Source: Acidobacteriota bacterium (lineage in GTDB: Bacteria; Acidobacteriota; Thermoanaerobaculia; Gp7-AA8). Taken from it: DNA of 44,696 nt. The notes under the pieces are model-generated. The model was given only the letters and a program-made list of their open reading frames with translations, searched no databases and had not been told where the DNA came from. The position numbers and the translations under genes are program-made. Shown here piece by piece: positions 7,976-17,800 of this stretch (its first letter is position 1; each line of letters starts with the position of its first letter). Where the stretch lies: positions 1-44,696 of the forward strand of contig JAOBAU010000026.1 of the NCBI GenBank assembly GCA_025463165.1. The letters are read 5' to 3'.

Positions 7976-8742
7976 CGGCCGTGTTTTCCCGACTCGGTTT
8001 TGATCTGCACGCGCACCGGCTGACGAATGGCGACGAGCTGCAGCGCGAAGAAACCGTAGAGGATGCGCGCGTTGTCGGCGGAGCCCAGCGGCGGCGTGGC
8101 GATGAGGTCGACGAGCGGCGTCCGTCCGTCGACATGCTCGAGCAGCACGCCTTCATCGGCGGCCAGCGCGAGGTCGACGGCGTCGTTCGCGGTGCGTTCG
8201 AGCAACGTCGTCTTCGTACCGAGACGTGACACGAGCACGCGCGCGTCAGGCATCCGTCGGACGCCCTGCATGATCGCCTGCGGAATGGGAATGTCGATCT
8301 TGATGAACTCGAGATGCTTATCGCGGCCGGGCGTGAAGATGACGGTGCCGTCCTGCCACGCGAAGAGCGACCAGACGATCTCCTGAATCTGCGCGCGCAG
8401 CGCCACGAAGAGATCCTTCGGCTCGAGCGCATGCATCTCGATCAGCGTGACGCCCTGGCGCTTGCCGGTGGTGCGCATCCGCCGGCCGCTCTCGTCGTAC
8501 TGATCGCGCGTCAGCTTTCCTTCGCGCAGCAGCTTGTCGCCGAGCGAATCCTCGACGCGATTCGACGTCGCGAAGATGATCTGCCCGCGATCGAGAAAGA
8601 CGCGCTTCATCTCCTCGCCGCGGCGACACTCGATCGTCCCCGGCACTTTGTAGCGATGGATCGTGACGAGGATCTCGGGCAGCGGCGTCTGCGCCAGATC
8701 GGTCTGGTACAGCGTGACAGCGGGATGGGGCGGTTCGGTCAC
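7972..8742 (-). CDS. DUF4388 (PATAN-type) domain protein
   Basis: This 256-aa cytoplasmic protein has an N-terminal DUF4388-like domain of the type also found with response regulators (PatA N-terminus). Its typical core is GTIECRRGEEMKRVFLDRGQ and IIFATSNRVEDSLGDKLL, followed by a segment on length and output such as LTRDQYDES. A second region (about 100-240) with IVWSLFAWQDGTVIF resembles the helical companion found in such proteins. No enzymatic motif is seen. The family is linked to signalling and gliding or gene regulation, but the role here is unknown. It lies 9 nt after tatA and overlaps rfbD by 4 nt. Confidence 0.75.
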   Translation of the reverse strand: MTEPPHPAVTLYQTDLAQTPLPEILVTIHRYKVPGTIECRRGEEMKRVFLDRGQIIFATSNRVEDSLGDKLLREGKLTRDQYDESGRRMRTTGKRQGVTLIEMHALEPKDLFVALRAQIQEIVWSLFAWQDGTVIFTPGRDKHLEFIKIDIPIPQAIMQGVRRMPDARVLVSRLGTKTTLLERTANDAVDLALAADEGVLLEHVDGRTPLVDLIATPPLGSADNARILYGFFALQLVAIRQPVRVQIKTESGKHGR

Positions 8743-8751
8743 GCCTGGATG

Positions 8752-8925
8752 CTACGGATTCTTCTTTTCTTCGAGAGCCTTGTCATCGCGACCGCCCTTG
8801 TTCAGGCCATCGCGGAAATTGGCGATGCCTTCCCCGAGACCACGGCCGACGGAGGCGAGACGACCGGCGCCGAAGAGCAGGATGACGATGACAAAGATGA
8901 GGAGCAGTTCTGGCCAGCCGAGCAT
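8752..8925 (-). CDS. tatA: TatA/TatE-family twin-arginine translocase subunit
   Basis: This 57-aa protein has the TatA layout: a short N-terminal transmembrane helix (PELLLIFVIVILLFGAGRL), the FGAGRL hinge and an amphipathic helix (VGRGLGEGIANFRDGL) followed by a charged tail. TatA oligomers form the pore that exports folded proteins. The start at 8925 is chosen over a long upstream extension because GGAGG lies 6 nt before it and the helix starts at once. The usual Glu/polar N-terminal residue is present (PE). No tatB or tatC is in the window, which is common because tatA is often unlinked. It heads the minus-strand operon with DUF4388 and rfbD. Confidence 0.93.
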   Translation of the reverse strand: MLGWPELLLIFVIVILLFGAGRLASVGRGLGEGIANFRDGLNKGGRDDKALEEKKNP

Positions 8926-8948
8926 GAAGCCTCCGAAAATCGGCCAAA

Positions 8949-8954
8949 AGTATA
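8949..8954 (-). promoter_or_regulatory. Putative -10 box of tatA
   Basis: TATACT reads on the minus strand 23 nt before the tatA start, with the GGAGG ribosome-binding site between. No clear -35 is visible. It is one of few A/T-rich hexamers in the 163-nt divergent tatA-uvrD spacer (8926-9088). Apart from a possible TACCAT at 9069-9074 before uvrD, I see nothing else in that spacer. Confidence 0.35.
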
Positions 8955-9088
8955 CACGTCGCGGGCGGCGAGGCGCCGCGGCCTTTGTTCGCGATGCGTC
9001 CGCCACCGGCTTCGCGGCGAATGATGGCGACATCACAGTTGCAGGAACGCCAGCCTCGCGCGCGCTGTTACCATCCCGCGTTTCGAAA

Positions 9089-11530
9089 ATGCTCGACCTT
9101 ACCGGACTCAACCCACAACAGCGCGATGCCGTCGTCCACGGTGACGGGCCGCTCCTCGTTCTCGCCGGCGCCGGCTCGGGGAAGACGCGCGTCATCACCT
9201 ATCGGATCGCCTATCTGATCGGCGAGCGTGGCGTCCATCCGAACAACATCCTCGCCGTCACGTTCACCAACAAAGCGGCGGCCGAGATGTTGTCGCGCGT
9301 CTCGCACCTCGTGCCGAACATCGGCGCGCGGCCGTGGATCGGCACCTTCCACTCCACCTCTCTCCGGATGCTTCGCAAATACGCCGACCGCCTCGGCTAC
9401 ACGAAGTCGTTCGCCGTCTACGACACCGCCGATCAGCTGACGCTCGTCCGCCGCTGCATGCGCGAGCTCAACATCCCCGACGAAGCGTTTCCGCCGCGAA
9501 CGGTCCTGTCGCGAATCTCCAATGCGAAGAATGAGCTGCAGGGACCGGCCGAGTACGAAAAGCACAATCTCGACTTTTTCGGCGCACGGATCTCCGAGAT
9601 TTATCGGATGTACCAGAAGCGTCTGAAGGAGTACGACGCGATGGACTTCGACGATCTGATCGGCAATCACGTCCTGCTGATCGAGAAGAACGAAGACATC
9701 CGCGATGAGATCCACGAACGCTTTCAACATCTGCTGATCGATGAGTACCAGGACACGAATCGCGCGCAGTACCTGCTCATCAAAGCTCTCGCGGGCAGGC
9801 GCGGAAACATCGTCGCCGTCGGCGATGAAGATCAGTCGATCTATAAGTTCCGCGGCGCCGACATCAACAACATCCTCAACTTCGAGAAGGACTTCGAAGG
9901 AGCGACGATCATCAAGCTCGAGCAGAATTACCGCTCGACCGGCAACATCCTCGACGCCGCGACCGGCGTCGTCTCGAACAACATCGCCCGCAAGGGAAAG
10001 AAGCTCTTCACCGATTCCGGCAGCGGCGAACCGGTGCGTGTCGTGACATGCAGCAGCGAACGCGAAGAAGCGCAGTTCGTGATCGAGAAGATCGTCGGTT
10101 TCCGGACGCGTTACAAGCTGACCGACTTCGCGGTGCTGTTCCGGACGAACGCCCAGTCGCGGCCGTTTGAAGAAGAACTGCTGCGCGCGAATATCCCCTA
10201 CTCGGTCGTCGGTGGTGTCAAGTTCTACGAGCGCGCCGAGATCAAAGACGTGCTGTCGTTCCTGCGACTGGCGGTACGGCCGCACGACACGCCATCGATC
10301 GAGCGCGTCATCAACGTGCCGTCGCGCGGCATCGGCGACACGACCGTCGCGGCGATCAACGAGCAGGCCGTGCAGCGCGAGGTTTCGCTCTGGACGGTCA
10401 TCGAAGGCGATCTGAATTTTCTTCCGGCGCGTGCGTCGAAAGCGGTGAAGGAGTTTCGCGAGATCGTCCACGATCTGCAGCGCGCGGTCGCGAATCCGCT
10501 GCCGGAGTTTTACGACTATCTGCTGCTGCGCACCGGCTACCGCCGGATGCTCTCCGAGTCGCGTGACGTGCAGGACGAAGCGCGCCTCGAGAACATCGAT
10601 GAGTTGATGAACTCCGCGCGCGAGTACTGGGAGCAGAACCCGCAGGCGTCGCTCGCCGACTATCTCGATTCGCTGACGCTGATGTCCGATCTCGATCGCT
10701 ACGAATCGCAGAAAGGCGTCACGCTGATGACGCTCCATGCGGCGAAGGGACTCGAATTCAAAGTCGTCTTCCTCACCGGCATGGAAGAGGGCGTGCTGCC
10801 GCATTCGCAGTCGCTCGAGCACAGCGAAGATCTCGAGGAAGAACGCCGTCTTTGTTACGTCGGCATGACGCGCGCGCGCGAACAGCTCTACTGCATTCAC
10901 TGTCTCGAACGGCGCTTGCACGGACAGTTCCGCGAACAGTCTCCGTCGCCGTTCCTGACTGAGATTCCGGAGTCGGTGCGCGAAGAAGTTCGCCTCGCGC
11001 GCGCAAACTTCTATTCGCAGGAACAGCCGGCGTGGCGCGAGCGTCCGCTCGGCAGCGGCGGTGGTGGTTACGGCGGCGGCTATGGCGGCGGCTCGAATCG
11101 CTACGGCTCGCAGCAGTACGGCAATCGCAGACCGTCGTCACCGCAGCGTCCGCCGATGCAGCAGCCGCGACCTCCGGCGCCGAAGCCGCCTCCTCCGCCA
11201 CCGAAAGTGAATGAGTCGATGAACAGCGTCTTCTCGTTCTTCAAGGACGTCGCGCCGGAAGCGCCTGCAAATCGCGCGGCTGCCGCCGCTACGAGTGAAG
11301 CACCGCGTCCGATCCAGTTCGATCCGGCGGCGATTCGACCGGCTTCGCAAAAGAGCGAAACGCCGCGAGGCGAGTTGAAGCGCGGCGCGCGCGTTCGTCA
11401 TGAACAATTCGGAGACGGCACGATCCTGACGATGGAAGGAAACGGTCCCGACGCGAAGCTGACCGTCTACTTCGATCGCGCCGGCTCGAAGAAGTTCGTC
11501 GCGAAGTACGCGAAGCTCGTTCGTATCTAA
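9089..11530 (+). CDS. pcrA: UvrD/PcrA-type ATP-dependent DNA helicase
   Basis: This 813-aa superfamily-1A 3'-5' helicase acts in DNA repair and in replication-fork clearance. Motifs run in order: Q-motif LNPQQRDAV (7-15), Walker A AGAGSGKT (26-33), VTFTNKAAAEM, Walker B LIDEYQDTN, VGDEDQSIYKFRGAD, TLHAAKGLEFKVVF and YVGMTRARE. Residues about 653-707 are a Gly-rich (GGGGYGGGYGGG) then Pro-rich low-complexity linker, followed by a PcrA-like C-terminal tudor-type domain (about 764-813; HEQFGDGTIL). An upstream in-frame extension lacks homology, so the ATG at 9089 is preferred. It is monocistronic, divergent from tatA, and its stop overlaps the SDR gene's stop by 4 nt. Confidence 0.95.
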   Translation: MLDLTGLNPQQRDAVVHGDGPLLVLAGAGSGKTRVITYRIAYLIGERGVHPNNILAVTFTNKAAAEMLSRVSHLVPNIGARPWIGTFHSTSLRMLRKYADRLGYTKSFAVYDTADQLTLVRRCMRELNIPDEAFPPRTVLSRISNAKNELQGPAEYEKHNLDFFGARISEIYRMYQKRLKEYDAMDFDDLIGNHVLLIEKNEDIRDEIHERFQHLLIDEYQDTNRAQYLLIKALAGRRGNIVAVGDEDQSIYKFRGADINNILNFEKDFEGATIIKLEQNYRSTGNILDAATGVVSNNIARKGKKLFTDSGSGEPVRVVTCSSEREEAQFVIEKIVGFRTRYKLTDFAVLFRTNAQSRPFEEELLRANIPYSVVGGVKFYERAEIKDVLSFLRLAVRPHDTPSIERVINVPSRGIGDTTVAAINEQAVQREVSLWTVIEGDLNFLPARASKAVKEFREIVHDLQRAVANPLPEFYDYLLLRTGYRRMLSESRDVQDEARLENIDELMNSAREYWEQNPQASLADYLDSLTLMSDLDRYESQKGVTLMTLHAAKGLEFKVVFLTGMEEGVLPHSQSLEHSEDLEEERRLCYVGMTRAREQLYCIHCLERRLHGQFREQSPSPFLTEIPESVREEVRLARANFYSQEQPAWRERPLGSGGGGYGGGYGGGSNRYGSQQYGNRRPSSPQRPPMQQPRPPAPKPPPPPPKVNESMNSVFSFFKDVAPEAPANRAAAAATSEAPRPIQFDPAAIRPASQKSETPRGELKRGARVRHEQFGDGTILTMEGNGPDAKLTVYFDRAGSKKFVAKYAKLVRI

Positions 11531-12513
11531 CGCTTTCGCATCGCGGCGATGCCGAGTGCCGCGACTCCCGCCGCCGCAAGCAGCCAGCCGCGACGCTCGT
11601 TCATCCAGAGCTGCACGCTGTGATCCTGCGAGCGGTCGCCGAACACGCCATGCGCGCCGGCGTCGCCTTTCACCGGTTCCCACAGATTGTTCGGACGATC
11701 TGCATCCTCACGCTCATCGATCATCTGCGCTTCGTAACCGTTGCGCGCGAGATAGAGATCGCAGAGTCCGGGAAAGAAGTTGTTGCCGACAATCGCTTTC
11801 GTTGCCGGCCAGCCGACGTTCAGCTCACGCCGTCTGCTGTACGCCGCGAAGAGAATCGCTTCGGCCGCAACCTCGGGCTGAAAAATCGGCGGCACCGGCT
11901 GCGCTTTGCGCGGCAGCCGGCTTTTCACCCAGCGGAACTGCGGCGTGTTGATGGCCGGCAGCTGGACCATGCAGACGTGCACGTCGCTGCCGTCGTGAAT
12001 CAGCTCCGAGCGCAGCGAGTCGTGAAATCCCTGGATTGCATGCTTCGCCGCGCAGTACGCCGACTGCAGCGGAATCCCGCGATACGCCAGCGCGGAACCG
12101 ACCTGCACGATCGCGCCGCGATTGCGCGGTTTCATTCGCCGCAGCGCGGCCAGCGTTCCCCAGACGACGCCGTGATACGTGACGTCGGTGACGCGGCGAT
12201 AGTCGTCCGGCGTCATTTCATCGATCGGCGAGAAGACCGACGCCATGGCGTTGTTGATCCAGATATCGATCGGCCCGAACGTCTCCTCGACCTTCGCCGC
12301 GGCCGCTTCGATGGCGTCGTGATCGCTGACGTCGAGCGGCAGCACGAGCGCTTCGCCGCCGAATGCTTCGATCTCGCGCCTGGCTGCTTCCAGTCCTTCG
12401 ATGCCGCGGGCGATGAGTCCGACTTTCGCGCGGCGCCGGCCGAACAGCTGAGCCGTGGCGCGGCCGACTCCCGCGGATGCTCCGGTAATGACGACGACTT
12501 CCTGTTTGTCCAT
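11527..12513 (-). CDS. Short-chain dehydrogenase with C-terminal membrane anchor
   Basis: This 328-aa classical SDR has the cofactor motif TGASAGVG (10-17), the structural NNA motif (WINNAMAS) and the catalytic set Ser140, Tyr153 and Lys157 (YCAAK). The substrate is unknown; such enzymes oxidise or reduce alcohols and ketones with NAD(P). It is longer than the usual 250 aa. After a charged region it ends in one hydrophobic segment (about 306-324; WLLAAAGVAALGIAAM) and RKR, which looks like a tail anchor placing the enzyme on the membrane. It is divergent from the small membrane-protein gene at 12555, and its stop overlaps that of the uvrD-type gene. Confidence 0.88.
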   Translation of the reverse strand: MDKQEVVVITGASAGVGRATAQLFGRRRAKVGLIARGIEGLEAARREIEAFGGEALVLPLDVSDHDAIEAAAAKVEETFGPIDIWINNAMASVFSPIDEMTPDDYRRVTDVTYHGVVWGTLAALRRMKPRNRGAIVQVGSALAYRGIPLQSAYCAAKHAIQGFHDSLRSELIHDGSDVHVCMVQLPAINTPQFRWVKSRLPRKAQPVPPIFQPEVAAEAILFAAYSRRRELNVGWPATKAIVGNNFFPGLCDLYLARNGYEAQMIDEREDADRPNNLWEPVKGDAGAHGVFGDRSQDHSVQLWMNERRGWLLAAAGVAALGIAAMRKR

Positions 12514-12542
12514 GCCGTGACTGCAGCAAGAGCCGATCCCTT

Positions 12543-12548
12543 TATGAT
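12543..12548 (+). promoter_or_regulatory. Putative -10 hexamer directly before a GTG start
   Basis: TATGAT is followed by six bases and then the GTG of the membrane-protein gene at 12555. With normal -10 to start-site spacing, transcription would begin at or next to the start codon, giving a leaderless mRNA. No Shine-Dalgarno sequence is present. No convincing -35 was found. Confidence 0.4.
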
Positions 12549-12554
12549 CGGCGC

Positions 12555-13031
12555 GTGAACATTCCGTCCATCCTGCTGTGGGGATTCGGCGCGACGATCG
12601 TGCTGACCACGCTCACGATTGCCGCGCAATCGCTGTCGCTTACGCGCATCGACATTCCGTTCATCGTCGGGACGATGTTCACCATCGATCGCGATCGCGC
12701 GAAGTTCGTCGGCCTCGCCGTGCATCTCGTGAACGGCTGGCTGTTCGCGATCGTCTACGCGCTTTTCTTCGAGAACGTCCACATCGCCACGTGGTGGTTC
12801 GGCGGGATCATCGGCGCGGTGCAGGGCGTGTTCGTCGTCGTCGCGCTGCTGCCGCTGCTGCCCGGCATTCATCCGCGAATGGTTTCCGATTCACGCGGTC
12901 CGGAGCCGACGCGGCTGCTGGAGCCGCCAGGATTTCTGGCGACGAACTACGGCCGGATGACGCCGGTCGCGCTGATCATTGCGCACGCGGTGTACGGCGC
13001 GATTTTGGGCGCGTTTTATCTTCCTCGCTGA
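12555..13031 (+). CDS. Small four-helix integral membrane protein
   Basis: I do not recognise the family of this 158-aa protein. About four hydrophobic segments are visible: near residues 5-25, 50-72, 80-102 and 136-155. The motif VGTMFTIDRDRAKFVG lies between the first two, and the loop after the third (GIHPRMVSDSRGPEP) is hydrophilic. The start is a GTG with no Shine-Dalgarno sequence but a TATGAT hexamer 6 nt upstream, suggesting leaderless expression. Its 3' end overlaps the convergent GH15 gene by 56 nt. It is divergent from the SDR gene. Function is unknown. Confidence 0.75.
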   Translation: MNIPSILLWGFGATIVLTTLTIAAQSLSLTRIDIPFIVGTMFTIDRDRAKFVGLAVHLVNGWLFAIVYALFFENVHIATWWFGGIIGAVQGVFVVVALLPLLPGIHPRMVSDSRGPEPTRLLEPPGFLATNYGRMTPVALIIAHAVYGAILGAFYLPR

Positions 13032-14814
13032 GGCAGAGCGCCGCGTTCATCAGGCCGATGTGCGTGAGCGCCTGCGGGAAGTTGCCGAGCAGCGCGCCGC
13101 TCTCGACGTCGATCTCTTCCGAAAAAAGTCCGAGATCGTTGCCGCGCGCGAGCAGCTTCGTGAACAGCGCGCGTGCTTCGTCGGAACGTCCCGCGTACGC
13201 GAGCGCTTCGACCAGCCAGAAGCTGCACGGAAGAAACGCTCCTTCGCCGGGCGGCAGCCCGTCGTCAGTGCGTAACTCATATCGATAGATCAGCTCGTCG
13301 CGGCCGAGCTCCGCGCGGATCGCGTCGATCGTGCCGCTGATGCGCGGATCGTCGCGCTCGAGAAAACCGACGCGCGCGATGTAGAGCAGGCTGGCGTCGA
13401 GCTCATCACCATCGAGCTCGCTGACGAACGTGTTCCGCTTCGCGTCGAAACCGCGCGCGAGCACGATCGCGTGAATCTCGTCCTTCGCGCGCTGCCATTC
13501 CGCGTTCGGACCGACGAGGCGCAGCGCGGAGTCGAGCGCCGACCACGCCATCACTTTCGCGTGGACGTGCTGCCGCCGCTCGGAGCGTTTCTCCCAGATG
13601 CCGCTGTCGGGCTCGCGCCACCGCTTGACGACCGTGTCGGCGAGCCGGCGAAGCAGCGTGCGGACGTCGTTCGGCACTTCGTGGTCCTGCGCGACGACAC
13701 CACCGCGCTCAAGATGCTCTTCGACGGCGCCGAGCACTTCGCCGTAGACGTCGAGCTGAAACTGATCGTGCGCGGCGTTTCCGCGGCGCACCGGCTTCGA
13801 GCCGGCGTAACCCGCGAGGTGTTCGAGCTCTCTCTCGGCGATGCGCGATTCGCCGAAGACGTCGTAGAGCATCTGCAGTCCCGGATGCGTGAGCCGCGTC
13901 GCGTAGAGCAGCCAGCCGACGAACGCGGCTCCTTCGATCTCGAAGCCGCAATCGTCGAGCGCGGCGACGGTGAATGACGCATCGCGCAGCCAGCAATAGC
14001 GATAGTCCCAGTTGCGCACGCCGCCGATTTTTTCGGGAAGAGAAGTCGTCGGTGCGGCGACGATTGCGCCCGATGGCGCGTACGTCAGCAGCTTCAGCAC
14101 GAGTGCGCTGCGCAACACGGCGTCGCGATACGGACCTTCATACGTCAGCTGCGACGACCACTCCCGCCAGAACGCAATCGTTCGTTCGACCTCGACCTTC
14201 GCTTCGTCGCCAACGTTTCCGAAGACCGCCGGTGTACGCGCATCGAAGCCGAGCGCGAACCAGCGCTGCTCGCCCGCGCGCAACGTGAATCGCGCTTCGG
14301 CGTCGGAACCGTTGATTGCGAGCTCGGCGTCGCTGCGCAGATGGAGGATGTCCGGTCCCGATTCGCAGAAGACGACGCCGCGAACGCGCGAGCGGAGCGT
14401 GGGCGATTCGCGTCCGTAGTCCGGCCGCGGCGAGAAGCGCGCGATCAGCGGCACTTCACCTTCGACTCCTTCCACGCGCCGAAGCAACTGGCGAAACGGA
14501 GTCACGTGATGACGCTTCTCTTCTTCGCGCATCACCGGCATCAGATCGGTCAGCCGCACGACGCCATCCGCGGTTGTGAACGTCGTCTCGAGCACGTTCG
14601 TCTCGTCGACATAGCGTCGCGTGGCCTCGAACGCGATCGCCGGCTGGATCTCGAAGAAGCCGCCGCGCTCGCGATCGAGGATGCGCGCGAAAAACGAACA
14701 GCTGTCGAAGCGCGGCCAGCAGAGCCAGTCGATCGAGCCGTGACGCGAGATCAGCGCGGCGGAGCGCGTATCGCCGACCATCGCGTAATCGGCGATCGGC
14801 GGATACGTGCTCAT
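12976..14814 (-). CDS. GH15-family glucoamylase/trehalase-like hydrolase
   Basis: This 612-aa protein is a cytoplasmic GH15 enzyme, expected to hydrolyse alpha-glucosidic bonds in oligosaccharides or trehalose. The N-terminal domain begins with the family hallmark PIADYAMVGDTRSAALISRH and GSIDWLCWPRFDS. The catalytic (alpha/alpha)6 barrel has NWDYRYCWLRDA (268-279), a likely catalytic Glu408 in SGIWEKR and a second Glu524 in GEGAFLPCSFW. The start at 14814 is chosen because this N-terminus is conserved and overlaps the upstream gene's stop as ATGA. It is the last gene of a four-gene minus-strand operon. Trehalase versus glucan specificity cannot be resolved here. Confidence 0.92.
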   Translation of the reverse strand: MSTYPPIADYAMVGDTRSAALISRHGSIDWLCWPRFDSCSFFARILDRERGGFFEIQPAIAFEATRRYVDETNVLETTFTTADGVVRLTDLMPVMREEEKRHHVTPFRQLLRRVEGVEGEVPLIARFSPRPDYGRESPTLRSRVRGVVFCESGPDILHLRSDAELAINGSDAEARFTLRAGEQRWFALGFDARTPAVFGNVGDEAKVEVERTIAFWREWSSQLTYEGPYRDAVLRSALVLKLLTYAPSGAIVAAPTTSLPEKIGGVRNWDYRYCWLRDASFTVAALDDCGFEIEGAAFVGWLLYATRLTHPGLQMLYDVFGESRIAERELEHLAGYAGSKPVRRGNAAHDQFQLDVYGEVLGAVEEHLERGGVVAQDHEVPNDVRTLLRRLADTVVKRWREPDSGIWEKRSERRQHVHAKVMAWSALDSALRLVGPNAEWQRAKDEIHAIVLARGFDAKRNTFVSELDGDELDASLLYIARVGFLERDDPRISGTIDAIRAELGRDELIYRYELRTDDGLPPGEGAFLPCSFWLVEALAYAGRSDEARALFTKLLARGNDLGLFSEEIDVESGALLGNFPQALTHIGLMNAALCLSEEDKTRPKSRRTPRAQ

Positions 14815-17800
14815 TTCCGATTGAGCCGGCGGATCAGCGCCATCGTGCCGGCGATCACCGCGAACGCGGCGCCGAACAGCAGCGCCACCGTCACGACATT
14901 GCGCTTCCGCGGTTTGCGGAGGCGGCGTTCCGGATAGTCGCCGGCCGGTCCTTCCGGTCCTTCGCGCAGCGCCATCTGCAGCACTTCCGCGAGATGCAGC
15001 GCTTCGCGATTCGTCGACTGCGCGATCTGTTCGCGGCAGCTGAAACCGTCGGCGATCACGAGCGTGTCGCGCCGCGCCGCGCGCACCTTCGGCAGCAGCA
15101 CGCGCTCGCCGACTTTCATTGAGGTCTCGTAATTCTCTTTCTCGAATCCGAACGCGCCGGCCATGCCACAGCAACCGGAATCCGGCACTTCGAGATCGAG
15201 TCCCATCTTCCGCATCACCGCATCTTCGGTTCCGAATTTCATGATCGCGGCGTGATGACAATGCGCCTGCGCGAGCGCTTTGCGTTTCAGTTGCGGCAGC
15301 GCGAACGCGTCTCCTTCGCGGGCGATGAACTCGGAGAGCGTCATCATCGATTCGCGCAGCTTCTTCGCGCGCGGATCGTTCGGAAAGAGATTCGGTAACT
15401 CATCGCGGAACACCGACACGCAGCTCGGCTCGAGGCCGATGATGGAGAGCCCTTCGTCGAGCTCCGGCGCGAGCACGTCCATCGTTTCGAGGAGGAGTTT
15501 CTTCGCCATGTCGAGGAAGCCCCAGTCGTAAAGCGGTCGTCCGCAGCAGAGACGTTTCGCAGGAATCGTGACGTGATAGCCGGCCGCTTCGAGCACTTCG
15601 ACCGCGGCCATCGCGGTCTCGGGATGGAAGTGATTGTTGAACGTGTCGGGCCAGAGGACGACGCGTTTCTTCGGCTCGTTGTGCGCGCTCTCGGGCATCT
15701 TGCGCCGGAACCACGAGACGAACGTTTCGCGCGCGAACTTCGGCGCGCTCCGCTCCGGCGCGATGCCGCCGAGGAACTTTACGAACGGGAGCGACATCAC
15801 GAAATTCACGACGCCGGGGGCGAGTGAAGCGAAACGCGCCCACCAGTAAATCCATCCCATCGTGTACGCGCCGAGCGGGCGCACACGGCCTTCGTAGTAG
15901 TGCGAAAGAAACTCCGCTTTGTACGTCGCCATGTCGACGCCGACCGGGCAATCGCCTTTGCACCCTTTGCAGGCGAGGCAGAGATCGAGCGCGTCTTTGA
16001 CCTCTTCGTTTTTCCAGCTGCTCTCGATCGTCTCGCCTTTGAACATCTCGAAGAACAGGCGCGAGCGGCCGCGCGTCGAATGCTCTTCTTCGCGCGTGAC
16101 CATGAAGCTCGGGCACATCGTGCCAGCGTCCATGCGGCGGCATTTGCCGACGCCGACGCAGCGCATCACGGCGCGGTCGATGCGTCCTTCGTCGTCGGGA
16201 AACTGGAAGTGCGTTTTTGGCGACCACGGTTTGAAACCGGCGCCGAGGTGGAGATTTTCGGTCGGCTCGTAAGGGGTGACGACCTTGCCCGGATTCATCT
16301 TCCACTCCGGGTCCCACAGCGATTTGAATTCGCGAAACGCGGCGATCAGCTCGTCGCCGAACATCTTCGGCAGCAGCGCCGCTCGCGCCTGGCCGTCGCC
16401 ATGTTCGCCGGAGAACGAGCCGCCATATGACACGACGAGATCGGCCGCGTCGTCGATGAAGCGGCGGAACTTCGCGATGCCGGCGGTCGATTCGAAATCG
16501 AAATTCGTGCGGGTGTGGACGCAGCCCTGACCGAAGTGGCCGTAGAGATCGCCGGTGAACTCGTAGCGATCGAGCAGCTTGCGGAGATCGCGAAGATACC
16601 CGCCGAGTTTCTCCGGCGCGACCGCGGCGTCTTCCCAACCTTCCCACGTGCGCAACTTCTTCGACGGCACGTACGCGGTAGCGCCGAGTCCTGATTCGCG
16701 TACGCCCCAGACGAGTTTCTGCTGCCGCGGGTCGTCGAAGATGCGCGTCGACTTCGGCCGCTCTTCGCGCGACAGCGCATCGACCGCGCGCTGCGCTTTC
16801 GCATTCGCCTCGGCGCGCGATTCGCCGCCGAACTCGACGAACAGCCAGCCGTTTCCCGGCGGCAGCAACCTGATCCCATCCGGAAAAATCCCTTTCGCCT
16901 TCGCGTCGTTGACGAGACGATCGTCGACTCCTTCGAGTCCGATCGGATCGAGTTTCAGCAAAGTCGGGACGTGATCGGCCGCTTCGTAAATGTCGCCGTA
17001 GCCGACGAGCAGGAGCGTGCGAACGGGCGGCGAGTAGACGAGCTTGCACTTCGCTTCGAGCACCACGACGCACGTCGCCTCGGAACCGACGAGCGCGCGC
17101 GCGACATTGAAGCCGTTCTCCGGCAGCAGCTCATCGAGATTGAAGCCGGAGACGCGGCGTGGGATGTTCGGATAGCGCTCGCGAATGAGCGTCGCGTAAC
17201 GATCGCGAATCGATTTCATCCCCGCGTAGATCTCGCCGCGACGTCCGCCTTCCGCAATGATCCGCGCCAGTTCTTCTTCCGACGTCGGACCGACCGTCAT
17301 CCGGATTCCGTCGTACGTCAGGATGTCGAGCTCTTCGATGTTGTCGACGGTTTTTCCCGCCATCAGCGCGTGAATGCCGCACGAGTTGTTGCCGATCATT
17401 CCGCCGATCGTGCAGTGCGTGTGCGTGGCCGGATCGGGACCGAACGTCAGCTTGTGGCGCTCGGCCGCGTCGCGCAGATCATCGAGGATGATGCCCGGCT
17501 GCACGCGCGCGAACTTCGCCGCCGCGTTCATTTCGACGATGTTGTTCAGGTACTTCGAGAAGTCGATGACGACCGCGACGTTGCAGCATTGTCCGGCCAG
17601 CGACGTGCCGCCACCACGCGACAGAATCGGTGCGCCGAATTCACGCGCGAGGCGGACGGTGGTGATGACGTCGTCGAGCGTGTGCGGCACGACGATGCCG
17701 ATCGGTACCTGGCGATAGTTCGAGGCGTCAGTTGCGTAGAGCGCACGCGTGCCGTCGTCGAATCGAACCTCGCCTTTGATGGAAGCGCGGAGCGCAGCCG

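Noticed and set aside
7100-8925. A rhamnose biosynthesis cluster
   Set aside because: Only an RmlD-like gene is present; its neighbours are tatA and a DUF4388 gene.
9068-10921. Long open frame antisense to the helicase gene
   Set aside because: It mirrors the codon phase of a GC-rich gene and has no motifs or ribosome-binding site. The plus strand encodes a complete helicase.
15400-17073. 557-codon alternative frame on the same strand as the FAD/Fe-S gene
   Set aside because: It is an Arg-rich out-of-frame reading of that gene.
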